Below, in pieces: positions 34,916-48,052 of a stretch of DNA of 64,000 bases. The position numbers were made by a program, and so were the translations under genes. Every line of letters begins with the position of its first letter. The stretch's first letter is position 1. The stretch spans positions 3,889,501 through 3,953,500 of the forward strand of contig JAHQIY010000005.1 in the NCBI GenBank assembly GCA_019054805.1. Reading direction: 5' to 3'. This stretch comes from Brachionus manjavacas. Lineage: Eukaryota; Rotifera; Eurotatoria; Ploima; Brachionidae. Under the pieces are notes generated by a model that did not search any database, was not told where the DNA came from, and saw nothing but the letters and a program-made list of their open reading frames with translations.

Positions 34916-37070
34916 AATTTTCGAATATAGAATTTTAACTATTTTTTTATTAAATAAAATAACAATTTTCAAATTAAAAATTTCGTAAGATGACTTTTTA
35001 TCTCATGGCACTTGACATATCTCGGCCATAAGTTTATTAAGAAGTGAACGTTCAATCAGGGCAACTTCTTGATCTTAGTTTTATCGTGTTATTGCGTTTC
35101 TTACTCAGTCTAATGGAATATACAGCTTCTTTTTTAATTCAAAAATTCAAATAAAAGATTAGTTTTCTTTATTTTATTTATGATTTTTAATTTTTTTTCA
35201 TAATTTTGTTTTTGCAAGAAATGATCTGAATAAAAAAATATTATATTTTTCTTAATTTCCTTCAAAATTATAATTAGTTAAAAAAATTAAAATCAATAAA
35301 TCTCGAATTTTTTTACAAATGTTAAATAAAACAAGGTATTTGAGTAAGTTTACTAAAAATACAGAACGTAAATTCAATACCTTAATGCATTTAATTAAAA
35401 AAACAAATACTTTTTAAAAGTTCAATTAATAAGTTTTATATTATTATGAAATTTTCAAAACTTTTGGTTTCAAAATAAAAGATAATTGAAAGGAAATAAA
35501 AATTAATGTTAAAATTAAAGATAAAATGTTATATTTAGATATCATAGAGCAATCAAGATATACATATTGGAATTCAAATTATGTAATTTTGAAAAAGTAC
35601 TCTCTTTCTTCTTAAATTTTATTTTTTAAGACTTGAAGATCAAAGAAGTTTTATAGATTTTTTTGACTATTAAAACGCTAATAAAAAAAACCTAAATTAT
35701 CGAACTTTTGAATTTTTAAATATTATTCTCTAATTTTGTCCTTAGAATCAGTAATTTTTAAACTATCTATTATAATCGGTTAATATTAAACTTTGTAATG
35801 ATTTTATTTTAATATCTAAATTTCATATTAATTTTTTTTTAAATAAACCCATTTTTATCTTTATTTTTTTTCAACTCATGAACATTTATTAGTAAACATT
35901 ATAGATCGTTGAAAATGTATTACAATTTTAAAATTTTTGTGCATAGTGTAACAATATTGAAAAAAAAATGTCATTGACTTGACTTAAAAGACTTGGGACT
36001 CAAAAGTAATTTTTTTATTTTTAAAATAGCATAAATTTGTACAAAGAAAAGATAAAACTTATTTGTTTTCAATTGAAGTAAAAAAGACTTTTCAGTTCTT
36101 AAAGATTAAAAAATCATTTCTTCTAGTTTTAACATGGTAAAAACTTAATTGAAATTTAAGATTTAAAATTAAGATTTTAGTCTTCAAAATAAAATTCTAA
36201 AAGTTCAGCTTTTGTTTTTTTTTTTTAATTATTAGATAAATTCAAATAAATTTTTAAATAATAATTTTAAATATATTAAGATTTTAAAAAAGATTGTAGA
36301 ACAAGACCTTGGTAGCTGAATAGATCCTTGGTGTCATTATTTAGGCTAATGCTATTTTTTTGTTTTTATTGAAATTACTCTTGGTTAATGAAGCTTTCAA
36401 AATTTCAAAATTATATTCATTGAAGAATGCTTGCGCTGACTGGTCATGGATTATGACCACGAACGTTCACCGAAACAGAGTCTCCTCTTAATTTTTTTGT
36501 CTTCTTAATTTTTAAAGAAGTTTAAAAAAGTTGTTTTTTTTAAATTTAATTTAAAATTTATTAATAAATTATTCCAACAGGTTATTTTTGTTAAATAATA
36601 TTTTGTATGTTTAGTACGACATGATACTATTTGTTCATTGAAAATTATTTTGTTTAAACCCTAAACTGATTATTTATTCAGTATGGTTTTACTATATTTA
36701 AATAGAAAAAAATGCAAATAATTGAATATACCGTAAAAATCCTAATAAATGTTCATAAACTAATCTGAAAGTAAATAAAAAGCAATCCTTAAAGAATTTT
36801 TATTTTGTTTAGGAATTAATTTTTACATACAAAAGGCTACATGAAATTTAACACTAAGAATTTTCATTTAGACACAAAACCATTGTTTCCAAAGGTTACA
36901 ATTTCCAACAACAACAACAACCAAAAAAACTTGATTATTTTCAATTTTTATTAGGAAAATTTTTCATTAAAAAAAAATAAAAAAAAAATTTAACAAAAAT
37001 TGACAACCGAAATTTTTTTATTAATTATTGATAAAAAAAAATAATCAAAAAGCTAAATAAATATTAAACC
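34916..37070. other. Convergent spacer, UQCC1 and the large minus-strand gene
   Basis: Two 3' UTRs meet here: AATAAA at 34953 on the plus strand and TTTATT at 37017-37022 for the minus-strand gene. A perfect 7-bp inverted pair TGGTCAT/ATGACCA lies at 36441-36459. The palindromic word GAACGTTC occurs near 35049 and 36461. No exon or recognisable transposon was found. Confidence 0.55.
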
Positions 37071-40000
37071 CTACTTATCATATAAATCCACTAATTTTTT
37101 GCATAAAAAAGACGATTTAGTCAAGTCTCTAGGCGACTCATTTTTAATTGTTTCCGAGTCACTAGTCTTGCTCTCGTTTGATTCATCGTTAGCACTGTCA
37201 TCCTTGCGATTTTTTAAAGAAACCCTAGTATTAATAAAACCTTTATTCTTGTTCAAATTGGACTTTTTGACACAACCCTGATTCGATTGACCATTTGAGA
37301 TTAAATTAGCCGACGAGACTGACATGTTCTTTTTAAGCGAAGAATTTTTCGCCTCATCCTGGCTCATGTGTGCCGCAATATTGGACTTGTAAAGCCGCTC
37401 GAAAACAGAAGTTTTGCCCGAACCACTGTTGTACGATGTCTGAAAAACATTGTCGTCATTTTCGTCACCTAGAGCCCTATGATCGGGCTCTTCGCCCGAG
37501 CTCGAACAAGAGCTGCTATTTTTTGACAAATTTTTGGACAAATTTTTCATAGAATTGGCCTTTTTGCTGAGTCTTTCAAACACATCTTTTTTGCTTTCAC
37601 TTGAATTTTTAATTGTAGTATGAGACTTTCGTCTAGTTTCTTCACTCGATCTAGTGCTAGTGTTACTAGAGCTTTTCAAAACGCCTGTTGGCTTTATGTC
37701 TGGACACGGATACAAATAACACGCCGGCACCGTTGTAGACGCAGCTACATTTGTCGTAGGCCTAGCACTTTGCTTCAAACTAGCAGTTGATTTGAATTTG
37801 TCGCGGTTTTTGGCGTCCAAAGAGCGAAGACGGTTGAGATTGGCGCTTGCAGGCGCTCCATTGCCAACAGAGCTGGTCGACTCGCGTCTAGCCTTTGCCA
37901 CCACACTGTTCACCACAGCCACCTCGTTTTCCTCTTTTTTCTTAATCTCATAGTTGGCCTTGGAGCTTAGCGCGCTGGAACTTTTGGTCCAAGCTTTGGC
38001 CTCGCTTGTAACAGTGGGATTGACGGACAGCCTGTCGAAGACCGTCGAGCGCACCTTGGCCTCGCTCTTCGACGGCCCTGTCATCGAGTTGGACTTTTTC
38101 AACAACTTGCCCTTGTCCGGCACTTCCTTGGTCCTGGTGTCGTTAATTGTGTGGCTCCTGACCACAGTTGCATTCGACTCCTCGTTCACTATGGACAAAG
38201 GTCTGTTCTTGGCCTGGCTATTTTCATCTGACTCAGAGCGTGCCGAGCACTGCGAGTACTCGCTTTCGTATCCGGCCCCATTGTCACTTTTCAGTTCGGT
38301 CGATGCAGAGTCAAAGCCGTCGGAGAACAAAGTTCGCCGTTTGCGGATGGCTGACACATAGGGCTGGCGAGCAGAGCTAGAGTCGTGTTCACACGACAAT
38401 TTGGTGTAGCTCGTCGGCTCGTAGTACGAACTGGACATTGAAGGCGACGAATAGGCCGAAGTGAACAGTGACTTGTAAGAAGGTGCTGGACAACTGAATT
38501 CTGCGCTCGGATTTGTGTTCCGAGCGGTCACTATGGGTCCTGAGTAAGCGCTTGTTGGCGAAGTGTATGAGTAAGACTGGTACTGGGTTGATTGTAAGCG
38601 CTGAAATTCTTTGAGTTTATTCATGAAGTTAGTGCACGCTTTTTCCACTATTGGATCAGGCTTGGGGTCTGTGACGGCGGCATTTTGGCGCATCACACTC
38701 TCGTAAATATTGTCTTGGTGCAGTGGAGAATTTTTCTCATTGTCTCTATGAGAAGTAGAAAAAGATCTTATTCGATCTTGGACACTAGGACTCGAGAGTG
38801 TTTCACTTTTGCTCTGGTCCAAAGTTGAGCTCGGCACATCACGCTCAACAGACTTGGCCGCTGTTCGCTGACTATTCGGCTTGGCAGTGACATTTTTACT
38901 GTTTTTGATTTCGATCGGAATTATTCTGGATACTGGCTTGGCACTTTGACTCGGAGGACCAGGGGGTTTTTTGTCATTTTCAGCATTTTTCAAATTTTTT
39001 GTCCTGACCGATTGTAGGGTGGGTGACGGCGGTATCGGCGGTTTGTTAGTGGCCGTACTGCTGGCCACCTTGTTCTCTGGTTGTTTTGGCGGTCGCGTTT
39101 TGGAGTTCATCACTTCCAGCTTGATTAGCTTGGGCTTTGATTGATGCGATGGTGAAGTTGGCGGCGAATTGTGCGCTGAGCAATTCGAGTCCGAAATGGT
39201 CGGACTGGTGCAAGTGGAATTTGTTTTGGAATTGTCTAGGACTAAATTGTGGGCTTTGTCGGGCTCGGTGAGTAGCGGAGCGGTGTCGACCGGGCCCAAT
39301 TGTGGACTCAGTGATCCTAGGAATTTTTTGGCCAAGCTTGACGAGCTGAACGGCTTGTTTGTGTCCGCTCGGCTCTCGGACGCAGAGCGAGATGTTAGAT
39401 CGGTTTTGTTGGGGTCGACGCGCGCCGATCGCCGCTTGATAAAACTGGACACGCTCTCTTTGATCGTAGGGTCGGGCGCGGGCTGCGATGACCCGCTCAG
39501 TTTGCGCGCCACATAAGGACTCTTTTGGCGATTGAGCACAAATGTTGGTGTTGCCGGACTCGAGCCGGTCTGGTCCAAATTGTGCGACGATTTCGACTTG
39601 CAGAATGCGTCGAATCGCTCCAGGGCTGCTTTGACGTACGGGTCGTCGTCCTTGCCACTACTGGCCGCTTTGGGCAAAGTGAAAGTTTGAGATTTTGACA
39701 TGGAGTCGGCTTTTTGGCGTCTCGGCACAGGTGCTACCACCTCATTGATCAAATTCTGAGCATTTTTGTTACTCAACTTCAGGAGCTTTAGACGCTTTTC
39801 TTCTTCTTCTTCGTCGTCAAGACAATCTTCAATGAACACCACCTCGTTACTTTTGAGTATTACTTTTTTTACACTGCCATTTGATTCAGCATTTGTCAAG
39901 GTATTTGTCAAATGGCTCAAATGGTCGCTTGTCAATTCGTTCATGCTCGTTTTTTCTAATTTTTTCTCACAACTATTCAACTTGGTATTTAAACTATTTT

Positions 40001-41129
40001 TCTCCGTAGATCTTAATTTATCCTCTTTATTAATATCAACTTTTTTCGCTTCTTCTTGTATTTCAAAGTTTTGTTGCTCAAAATTTTTCTCATCTCGTGT
40101 CGACACCTCATCCGAGTGCTTGTTGAATTCGACTGGCTCATCTGACCGCTTTGTTTGTTCACTAGTTGGGTCACTGTTGGCATTGGTATCCTCCATGACA
40201 CTGATTGAATTCAGCGACGACATGTCCTGCAGCAGTGTTTTAATTAGACTTTGCTTTGGCGCTTGGCTCACATTTTTTTCCACCCGGCACAGCAGTTCGT
40301 CCATTAGGCTGCTAACTTCCAAGTCTATTTTTTTTAGAGTAGCTTCTGTGGCGCTCACATTGGTCAAATGTTTGCCATTTTTTATCAATTCATAAAAGTA
40401 TTTGTTTATGTTCAGATTGGTTTCGAAGTCCTTAAAATCGGAGCTGGCCGTGAACAGACTGAGCTTGCGCTGCTTGGCCGTGCTGTTCAGTATTTTGACA
40501 TTGCCTTGGTTGTGGTTTATTGACTTGAGAAAGTTTCGCTTCAGCAAATAGTCGAATAGGTCCAGATCTAGGCAGTTGAATTTTGGGCTCTTGGAACCAA
40601 TGTCCTTTTCCAGAGCCGAGTCGTTCTCAGACTCGTCGAACACATTGTCCGACTCGTCGTCGTCCGCATCCTCGTTGTGTAGTTCGCGCTTTTTTCTGGA
40701 CAAACGGCGGGTTTTGCGACCCTTTGGCGCGTTGACCCGTTTGGGCTTGCGCAAGCTTTTGCCTGATTTGGATTCCTTGGTTATTTTGGTGTCCAAGTCG
40801 CCGCTGATGCTGCTCCTACGACTCGACGAGCTCAGCTCGGAGCCCACCACTGGGTTCCGAGCTTCTTCTTTTAGTTGACTAATTTCCTGGTGGCCAAGAC
40901 TGCTCGAGCTGCTTGAACCCACATTGCCACAGCTGGAACTCGAGCTCACCATTATGTTTATGCTACTGTGGCTGCTTATTGTCTCTGGCATTTGATTCAA
41001 AGACACACTGTCCTCGTCAACTTTTCCTTCCAAATCATTCGAAACAAAACTTTTGATCTCCACGTTAACCGAGTTTTCTACTGATGGCATTTTTTGGCTA
41101 ATATTGGAATTTTTGTTGTCGCTAATCAT
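37071..41129 (-). CDS. Unidentified large, mostly disordered Ser-rich protein with three VFxRL motifs
   Basis: A single exon encodes about 1352 residues, taking the first ATG at 41127-41129. Residues 1-120 are Ser-rich. A strongly basic block (about 130-155, KPKRVNAPKGRKTRRLSRKK) suits nuclear or nucleic-acid/cytoskeletal binding. About 185-310 (CLDLDLFDYLLKRNFLKSIN through LLQDMSSL) is the only part that looks folded, as a helical domain. The rest is polar and low in hydrophobics, with proline-rich SH3/EVH1-type sites near 700 (KPPIPPSPTL, KPPGPPSQS). The C-terminal third repeats STVFDRLSVN (about 1026), DVFERLSKK (about 1180) and SVFERLYKS (about 1238). Elevated G+C and even codon use across the frame support it as real. 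I cannot name a family; a scaffold or cytoskeletal role is only a guess from composition. Confidence 0.78.
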   Translation of the reverse strand: MISDNKNSNISQKMPSVENSVNVEIKSFVSNDLEGKVDEDSVSLNQMPETISSHSSINIMVSSSSSCGNVGSSSSSSLGHQEISQLKEEARNPVVGSELSSSSRRSSISGDLDTKITKESKSGKSLRKPKRVNAPKGRKTRRLSRKKRELHNEDADDDESDNVFDESENDSALEKDIGSKSPKFNCLDLDLFDYLLKRNFLKSINHNQGNVKILNSTAKQRKLSLFTASSDFKDFETNLNINKYFYELIKNGKHLTNVSATEATLKKIDLEVSSLMDELLCRVEKNVSQAPKQSLIKTLLQDMSSLNSISVMEDTNANSDPTSEQTKRSDEPVEFNKHSDEVSTRDEKNFEQQNFEIQEEAKKVDINKEDKLRSTEKNSLNTKLNSCEKKLEKTSMNELTSDHLSHLTNTLTNAESNGSVKKVILKSNEVVFIEDCLDDEEEEEKRLKLLKLSNKNAQNLINEVVAPVPRRQKADSMSKSQTFTLPKAASSGKDDDPYVKAALERFDAFCKSKSSHNLDQTGSSPATPTFVLNRQKSPYVARKLSGSSQPAPDPTIKESVSSFIKRRSARVDPNKTDLTSRSASESRADTNKPFSSSSLAKKFLGSLSPQLGPVDTAPLLTEPDKAHNLVLDNSKTNSTCTSPTISDSNCSAHNSPPTSPSHQSKPKLIKLEVMNSKTRPPKQPENKVASSTATNKPPIPPSPTLQSVRTKNLKNAENDKKPPGPPSQSAKPVSRIIPIEIKNSKNVTAKPNSQRTAAKSVERDVPSSTLDQSKSETLSSPSVQDRIRSFSTSHRDNEKNSPLHQDNIYESVMRQNAAVTDPKPDPIVEKACTNFMNKLKEFQRLQSTQYQSYSYTSPTSAYSGPIVTARNTNPSAEFSCPAPSYKSLFTSAYSSPSMSSSYYEPTSYTKLSCEHDSSSARQPYVSAIRKRRTLFSDGFDSASTELKSDNGAGYESEYSQCSARSESDENSQAKNRPLSIVNEESNATVVRSHTINDTRTKEVPDKGKLLKKSNSMTGPSKSEAKVRSTVFDRLSVNPTVTSEAKAWTKSSSALSSKANYEIKKKEENEVAVVNSVVAKARRESTSSVGNGAPASANLNRLRSLDAKNRDKFKSTASLKQSARPTTNVAASTTVPACYLYPCPDIKPTGVLKSSSNTSTRSSEETRRKSHTTIKNSSESKKDVFERLSKKANSMKNLSKNLSKNSSSCSSSGEEPDHRALGDENDDNVFQTSYNSGSGKTSVFERLYKSNIAAHMSQDEAKNSSLKKNMSVSSANLISNGQSNQGCVKKSNLNKNKGFINTRVSLKNRKDDSANDESNESKTSDSETIKNESPRDLTKSSFLCKKLVDLYDK

Positions 41130-44100
41130 ACACAAAAAAATTACATAATAATTTATCTAATAGATAAATCTGGTTTTATTTTTTTAAATTGTAAAATAGA
41201 AAAAAAATTAGAAAATTAGGAAAAATAAGCTTTGTTTATTAAATTTTTGAATTAAAAAAAAAGAAAATAGGTAAACTAATTAAATTGGATTTTGATGCTT
41301 TTATTTAGCTAGACAATATTTTTAAATTTAATATAAAGTAGAGAATTTAATCGTTTAAGCCGATTGAGGCAAGGAGAGGGACAACTAGGACTCACTTGGC
41401 ACTCGGTTCTAATTTAATTTGATTAAATTTGACAAATTTGAATTATTGCTCACATTCAATTAAAAATAAATAAAAACGATCCGAAAAATTATCTTTTTTT
41501 TTAAAGATTAGTTTGACTGATAATTAGAAGAGAAAAATTCTTTGTGTCAATGAAGCGAAAGGGCAATACCTAATAAATAAGCATAGCCGTGACAAATTTA
41601 TCCCTATGAGTCAAAATTTAAATCAATAATTAAAATTTTTGTCATATCGCGAAACAAAAACCCACGACTGAAACGCGTCATTATTATGTAGAAATAAAAA
41701 TGAAAAAGTCCATACCAAGCTCAATTTCAAATATTTGAATAACAGGTAAATATTTGAAATATTCGAGCAAGTTCTTCTAATCTCTTATGTGACCACTTTC
41801 AACATAGAAACTTTAATTAACTTTAATTTTTGAGTTCTTAGAAGCAAGATTTGTTTCTTAGCTTTCTTTCTGTCCGTATTAAAATTTGTTTCAATGGACA
41901 TAAATAAATTTTAAAACTGACATAAAATCAAATAGTTAATTAAATCATATTAGTTCTAAAATTTTGTTAAAAACTAAGATACTTGAAATAACAACAAACA
42001 AAAAGCCAAACAAGTCGAAAATTTTCTTGTAATTTAAGCTATTTTTAAATTAACTAAATTTTTAAAGCATTTTTTGTTTGGTCTAGCGAAGACCTGACTC
42101 GATGTCATTAAGCGAATAATTAGTCAATATTTAGTAGATTATTTAAGAAAAAGTAATAGAATTTAAATAGTTTCAAGTCGTTTGTTTGGTTTTGCTAGCG
42201 CAAGCGAAATGAAGCCTGAGCAAGCTCTTGGCCAAAGATTAAATTAAATACAAATATTCTTTAAACCTAAAACAACTACCTGAGTCCGTGTCCTAAATGT
42301 TTAATTTATTGCATAGTCCGAAAATTCCTCATCTTACATAAAAGAATAAAAAACTTAAAATATTAATTTTTTTATAGAATTTAAATAATTTTTATTTCAG
42401 TCTATAGAATGAAATTTTAAATCAATTTTCGTAAAAATTAAACGATCGTGACTAAATGTTTGTCCTTAGTTTCTTCAAATATTTGCTTCCAGAGACCCGA
42501 TTTGGAACGTGTTAAAATTTAAGTCAAGCATTAATTTTGGGAAAATTTTGAGTAAATCGAATAATTGATCTCTATTTGTTTTATTTGGATAAAAAATTGT
42601 TAAATTAAAATAATGAGTGCTATGTGGTCACAAAAATGAATTATATGAAAATATTGTAAATTGAATATTAAATTGTACAACGGCACTTATTAGTTGATTA
42701 AGATATGTTTTTAAAAAAATTTAAATTTTGAATAAGCTCCGCTAAAACGAAACAAAAAAATTTAAAAGGATTTAGCAATTCAAAAACAAAAAGTCTTAAT
42801 TTGCTCAGGTGAAAAGAAATATTCTACGAATCTAGGCTGTTTTATGGAGCTTTAAAAATAGTTGTATTTTTGTTGTTGCGAAACTATCGAGCATAAAACA
42901 ATAAAGGTGCTTTGAAAGGCGTCAACAAAATATTGGTCATACTTTTTTTCAAAATAAAATGCTCTAAAAAGGTTATTTATTTCTATTCAAATTAAATTTG
43001 CTAATAAAAAAATTAATTTAAAAATAAACACAAAGCCAATTAACGCTTCATCCAAAATATATTCAAAAAGCTTAGGCCGGTCTTCCAAGATGCCTCTTTA
43101 GGCTACTCCTAAGGCACACCCAAAATTATTTAATTAATAAAAAATTTTCTAAACCAAATTTTTGACGATTCAATTGAAATTATAAACATTTCTTGATCCA
43201 TTAATAATTTACAAATAACTTTGTACCGACTTGATCTCCATGTCATTTTATTGCTTACTACTTTAGTATAATTATATCGTTGTGAATTTTAATATTTGGA
43301 CCTAAAGTTATTAATTATTTAAATATTGTCAAAGCAATTATTTGCTTATTATGCTTCAAAGCAAATTTTCAATCATGTATTACAAATGGGCTACTTACAA
43401 GACAGAACATTGACCATCAATCCGAAAATATTTGCATTAAATTTATAAAAAAGGCGAGGCGAAGCTATTTGCTTTTGTAGTTTAAAAAAACTACTTAATT
43501 ATTTGCTCAACTCGGATCATGTCCAAATCGTCTCTAATTATTTTAATTAAATTTATTTTTTTTAATCTATCAAATTTATCTAAGAAAAGTTCTAAATTTA
43601 TTTGCTTCTTCTCTAACCTTGAAATGGTGCAAAAAAATTATAGATACAAATGAAAAAAATTGGAAAAAATGCTTAATAAATTATAAAAATCAACCATACA
43701 AGATAATTCTTTATGTAATTATTTCAAATTTTCTTTATTTAAACAACAAAAATAAAGCAATTTAAATTAATATACACTTGAACTGGAAGCTTACATATTC
43801 TCCATTTATTTTTTTATGTTAAAGAGCTACAATTTAGCAGAAAATTAAAAACAATCATAATCTTAATTTTGGATAAATAAATTGCTCTAAGACCAGGTCT
43901 TAAATCTTTATTTACTGACATAAATTCATTTAGATCTAATTTAAATTAAATTAAGTTAAAATTTTATAAAATTTAAAAATAATTTTTTTTTATAAAAAAC
44001 AGTGATTTTTTGATTCCTTCAAAGCTAAGCCGATAATCTGTTTGTTAATAATCTTAAAATTATACACAGCTATCTTCAACTGTTTTGTTAGGCTTCATAA

Positions 44101-47100
44101 AATGTTAAATTGGTAGTGGGACAGAACAGAGCGCTAGGATTAAACCTATGCTTATATCAATAAAATTAAAATGGTTATGGTTCCTAGGATACAAAAACCT
44201 ATTAATTATAATATTTAATAAAGTGGCTAGAAATGTATTACGTTGGCAAAATTCTATCAAATACTTGGTTGAGCTCTTCTTTAACTATCTCTTCTTAGGA
44301 AAATAATGAAGAGATTCTTGGCTCTTTATAATTCAATTTTAGGAGTCTAGATCAATTGGCCATAATTAATTCGTAGTGAATTGGAGCAATCAAGAAAATA
44401 AGAAAAAATAGACAAATAAATATGGTCATTCTTCGGTAATAAAAATTAATTTTTTTTTCACTGAGCATGAGTACGGCAACATTTAATCTAATTTTAAAAT
44501 ATTATATTTGAACTAAATTGATAATAAAATTGAATGCTAGACAATAAAATTTGATCGAAAAATATGAAAAATATCAAAATAATAAAACTAGAATCATTAA
44601 TAAAAAACCTATAATTCTAAATTTAATTTAAAAATCTAAATGCTCGAGTAAACAAAATTTAACACAAAAATTCTAGGTGAGCATAAAATTAGAGAAAAAA
44701 AATAGCTAATGAATTTTGTAGACGAAATTTAAAGAGATTTATGGTGGAGTTTCTCATTATTTACAGTAATTAATAATTTAAATTCAACTTGAATATTAAT
44801 CGAAATTAATTTTTTTAAACTAGTCTAAATTAGATTCAGGATGATGAGAGAAAAGTAGACGGTGCAATTGTATTTCGATTATTTTTTTGAAATTTTATAT
44901 TTTAGTTTTAATTTGGCTAAAATTGATCTAGACCTACATACGGAATAATTCTGAGTAGCTGATTTAGAAGCTCTTTACTATTAATTTTACATTTTTATTC
45001 AGATTTTTCATCGAAAACTCCATTTTCTTAATATGAAAAATTAAATATTTAAATAAAATCTTAAAACATCAAGTGATTATTTTTCTTAATAAATTGAATT
45101 AATTATAGATGTTAATTTCAAAAATTCTGGATTCTGATCATTTTTGCCAGTGTTTTTTTGTTGAATGAGGTAAATTTTTGATTTAAATTTATCAAACTTT
45201 CTGTTCCTATCTCTAAATTTAATTACTTAATCAAATATTTAACTTAAATCAGTTCATGAATACTAAAATTTAATTATTTTTTTGTTAAAAAATGGCACTT
45301 CCTTTTGATAACTAGCTTTAATTAAAGTCATAAACTTATTTAGTAGCTTTGCTAAATAAGACCAAAATTTGGGTTAAAAATGTTTGAATCTATGTTTTTT
45401 TCTGAGCATTGTTCATTGTAGCCACTAGACTTGATCTTGTTTTTTTAATGTCATAGAAAAAAAAAACATTTTGTTAATGGACTTGGACACTTTTCTAGAA
45501 AAAAAAATATTATTCTAAATTCTATTACTAAGTCGATCTTTTTATCTCCAAACAAAACTTTCTGTGCCAAAACTAATCCCTCATTTTGGCAAATTTGCTA
45601 TGCTATAAAACTTCTTTTGAAACGAAATTAAAATCAGATAGAATTGAAATTTGGTTGAATATTTAATCTCAAAGTTCAATTTGTCACACAATTCTATTGT
45701 TTTCGGAGCCTAATTTTTTCTAAAAATACTCAATAGACTTGGGGATTTTTCTTCATTAATCAAAATCATTTATAAATTTTGCTACTAATCGTTTCGGCAT
45801 TAATAAATTTAATTTTATTCAGCTTGTTTAGCACCTCGGAAAATTAGAAACAATTTTTTTTAATTAAATTTCTCCGACTTCAGCATCTAGCTTATCATCT
45901 TTTAAAAAATGCTCAAAAATCCAAAAGGTTTCGTCGGACCACAAATTGAATATCTCTAAATATTGGTTTTCTTGATGCAAAAAACCTTATTTTTTTAATT
46001 CCAAATTCATGATCTTGATTTTAAAGCAATTTTTAAGTTATCCTATTAAATTCTAAATTTAAAGTTATTTTTTACAAATAAATCTTATTTGTATTTTTTT
46101 GGAACTAAGTTTTTTTACTCGAGTTTAAAAAGCTAGCCATAGTAGCCGAAGTAAAAAAAAAGGATTTTACTCAACTTCAAAACTACCAAGTTGACTAGTA
46201 GAGTTTCTATTTAAGAACATGGAATGATGGTTAGAAATAATTTACCAAACAAATCAAAAGCGAGTGTTTTGAAAGAGAATGCTAAAAAATTTAATTTAAA
46301 TGTTTTCATAGAGTTAATTTAGAATATGTAAATTTTGGCGTATATAATTTTGATAAGAAGTTATTTTAAAAGCCTACACAATAGCTTTTGTACAAATTTC
46401 CATTCTCTCAGATCTAATAAATCAGAACATTCATCAAAAATGAGACCTAATTGAAAATATTCGATTTAGAATGCCATAATTTTGTTGATAATTATTTTGG
46501 ATGCAAATATATATTTGAAAGTAAAAACTGAAAGATTCCAAACAAACGTTTGAGCTCTGAATTGATGATTTTTCATTCTATGGAAGCTTTTTATTCAATG
46601 CTAGGATGCTAAACTTTTTTCAAAATTAATTAACATTTCATGCTATTAATCTAATGTAATTAAATCATTGGTTATAATTTTTCATAAATACAAATAATAA
46701 CTTGGTAGATTAAGTTGGATCCAAAAATTTAGCCTGGAAATTCAATTCCCTTTCATCGATAAACAAAAATTATAAAATTGAGCATGGAGCTCACCAAGCA
46801 CTATTTAAATTGAAATAAAATCCGAACAAAATAGGCTTATCTTTCGGTATATGTGCCTATTCATTAAAATAGTAAAGTTTTACTAAGATTGAGTTTTATT
46901 ATGTATTAAATTAGCTTGCTCACCAAACTGAAGCATTAAACTAATAAGTATGCTTATCTTATATTTTACCGAGATTAGGTCTATAAATTTTTTTTCCAAT
47001 GTAGTATTTGAATTGTGATTTTAAAGCTTGGTCTTGCTTTGAAATTTTGCTAAAGCCTTCTAATCTAATTTGGTTCGACCATTGAAATTTGTCTACACAT

Positions 47101-48033
47101 GGACATATTAGCTAAAGGTTTATATAATTTTCTTAATTCTTTCTGAATTGGATCTTCTACATAGTTTGCTTAGTCTGCATTTCGCTTGATTAACTTAAAC
47201 TAGCCTTAATAGCTTTTCTATTTGGATAATTAAAATTAACTCCAGGATTTGAATTCAATTAAAATTTAGACAAAAATCAAAAATTTGCCAAAACCAGCCA
47301 TAAATAATTTTTCAATGGCAAATTAATTGTGGTCAAATGCTAGCATTATAGTTTTAACAAATTTAGTTAAATTTCTTTGTATTAAAACCCTTTTTTTGAC
47401 TAAAATCTCATTTCCATCAGAAACAAAATAAACTCTTCGAGTTCGTCCGTTTATTTAGGACAGATTGGCATGGCCAAGAGCGAATTTTTATTTGATTCAA
47501 AAAGTTATGGCCAAAAAAAACATTCAATTTTTACGAAGCTAATTGAATTTCTTTTGATTGTCCATGGTACATTTAATTAAGACCAAAATAAACCATCTTG
47601 TACTAGACATCTGACAATTTTAAGTCATCACCTAAATTTGTAAAAGAAGCTTAAATTTATTTAAATTTAAAAATCATTAATATGAGTGATAAAAAATAAA
47701 ATTCGACAGTTTTATTTTTAGAAAATAATTTATTATTGTAAACAATTTCTCAAACCCAAGAGCTAGCAATTAAACTACACAAAGTTGAAATAAAATATTT
47801 TCATTTTGATGTAAAAACATATCAAAAATGAGTAAATCGGTTTATTATCGTCAATTTTAGATACATAATCATAAACAAACAAGTTACAAAACAAGTTAAA
47901 AGAACATTTATCATCAATTTAAGAGTCTTAGAAAAAAAAACAACAAATATTTTCTAAATTGATCCCAGCTATAGCTTTTAATTGTTTCTTTTAATTATAC
48001 AGTTGATTAGGTTTATGGAAAAATTGGAACCTC

Positions 48034-48052
48034 AAGGCTTAGTGATAGAGCA
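48034..48052 (+). other. tRNA A-box-like sequence
   Basis: AAGGCTTAGTGATAGAGCAC resembles the D-arm/A-box of a tRNA (TGGCNNAGTGGTAGAGC). No B box, anticodon stem or acceptor stem follows within 90 bp, so it is not called as a tRNA. It may be the remains of a tRNA or tRNA-derived SINE. Confidence 0.25.

Noticed and set aside
43080..43120. AAGGCAC seed of miR-124 in a small hairpin (TGCCTCTTTAGG...CCTAAGGCA)
   Set aside because: Only the seed matches; the rest of the mature sequence does not, and the stem is too short for a precursor.
48034..48052. tRNA gene
   Set aside because: A-box-like phrase only; no B box, anticodon loop or acceptor stem could be drawn.
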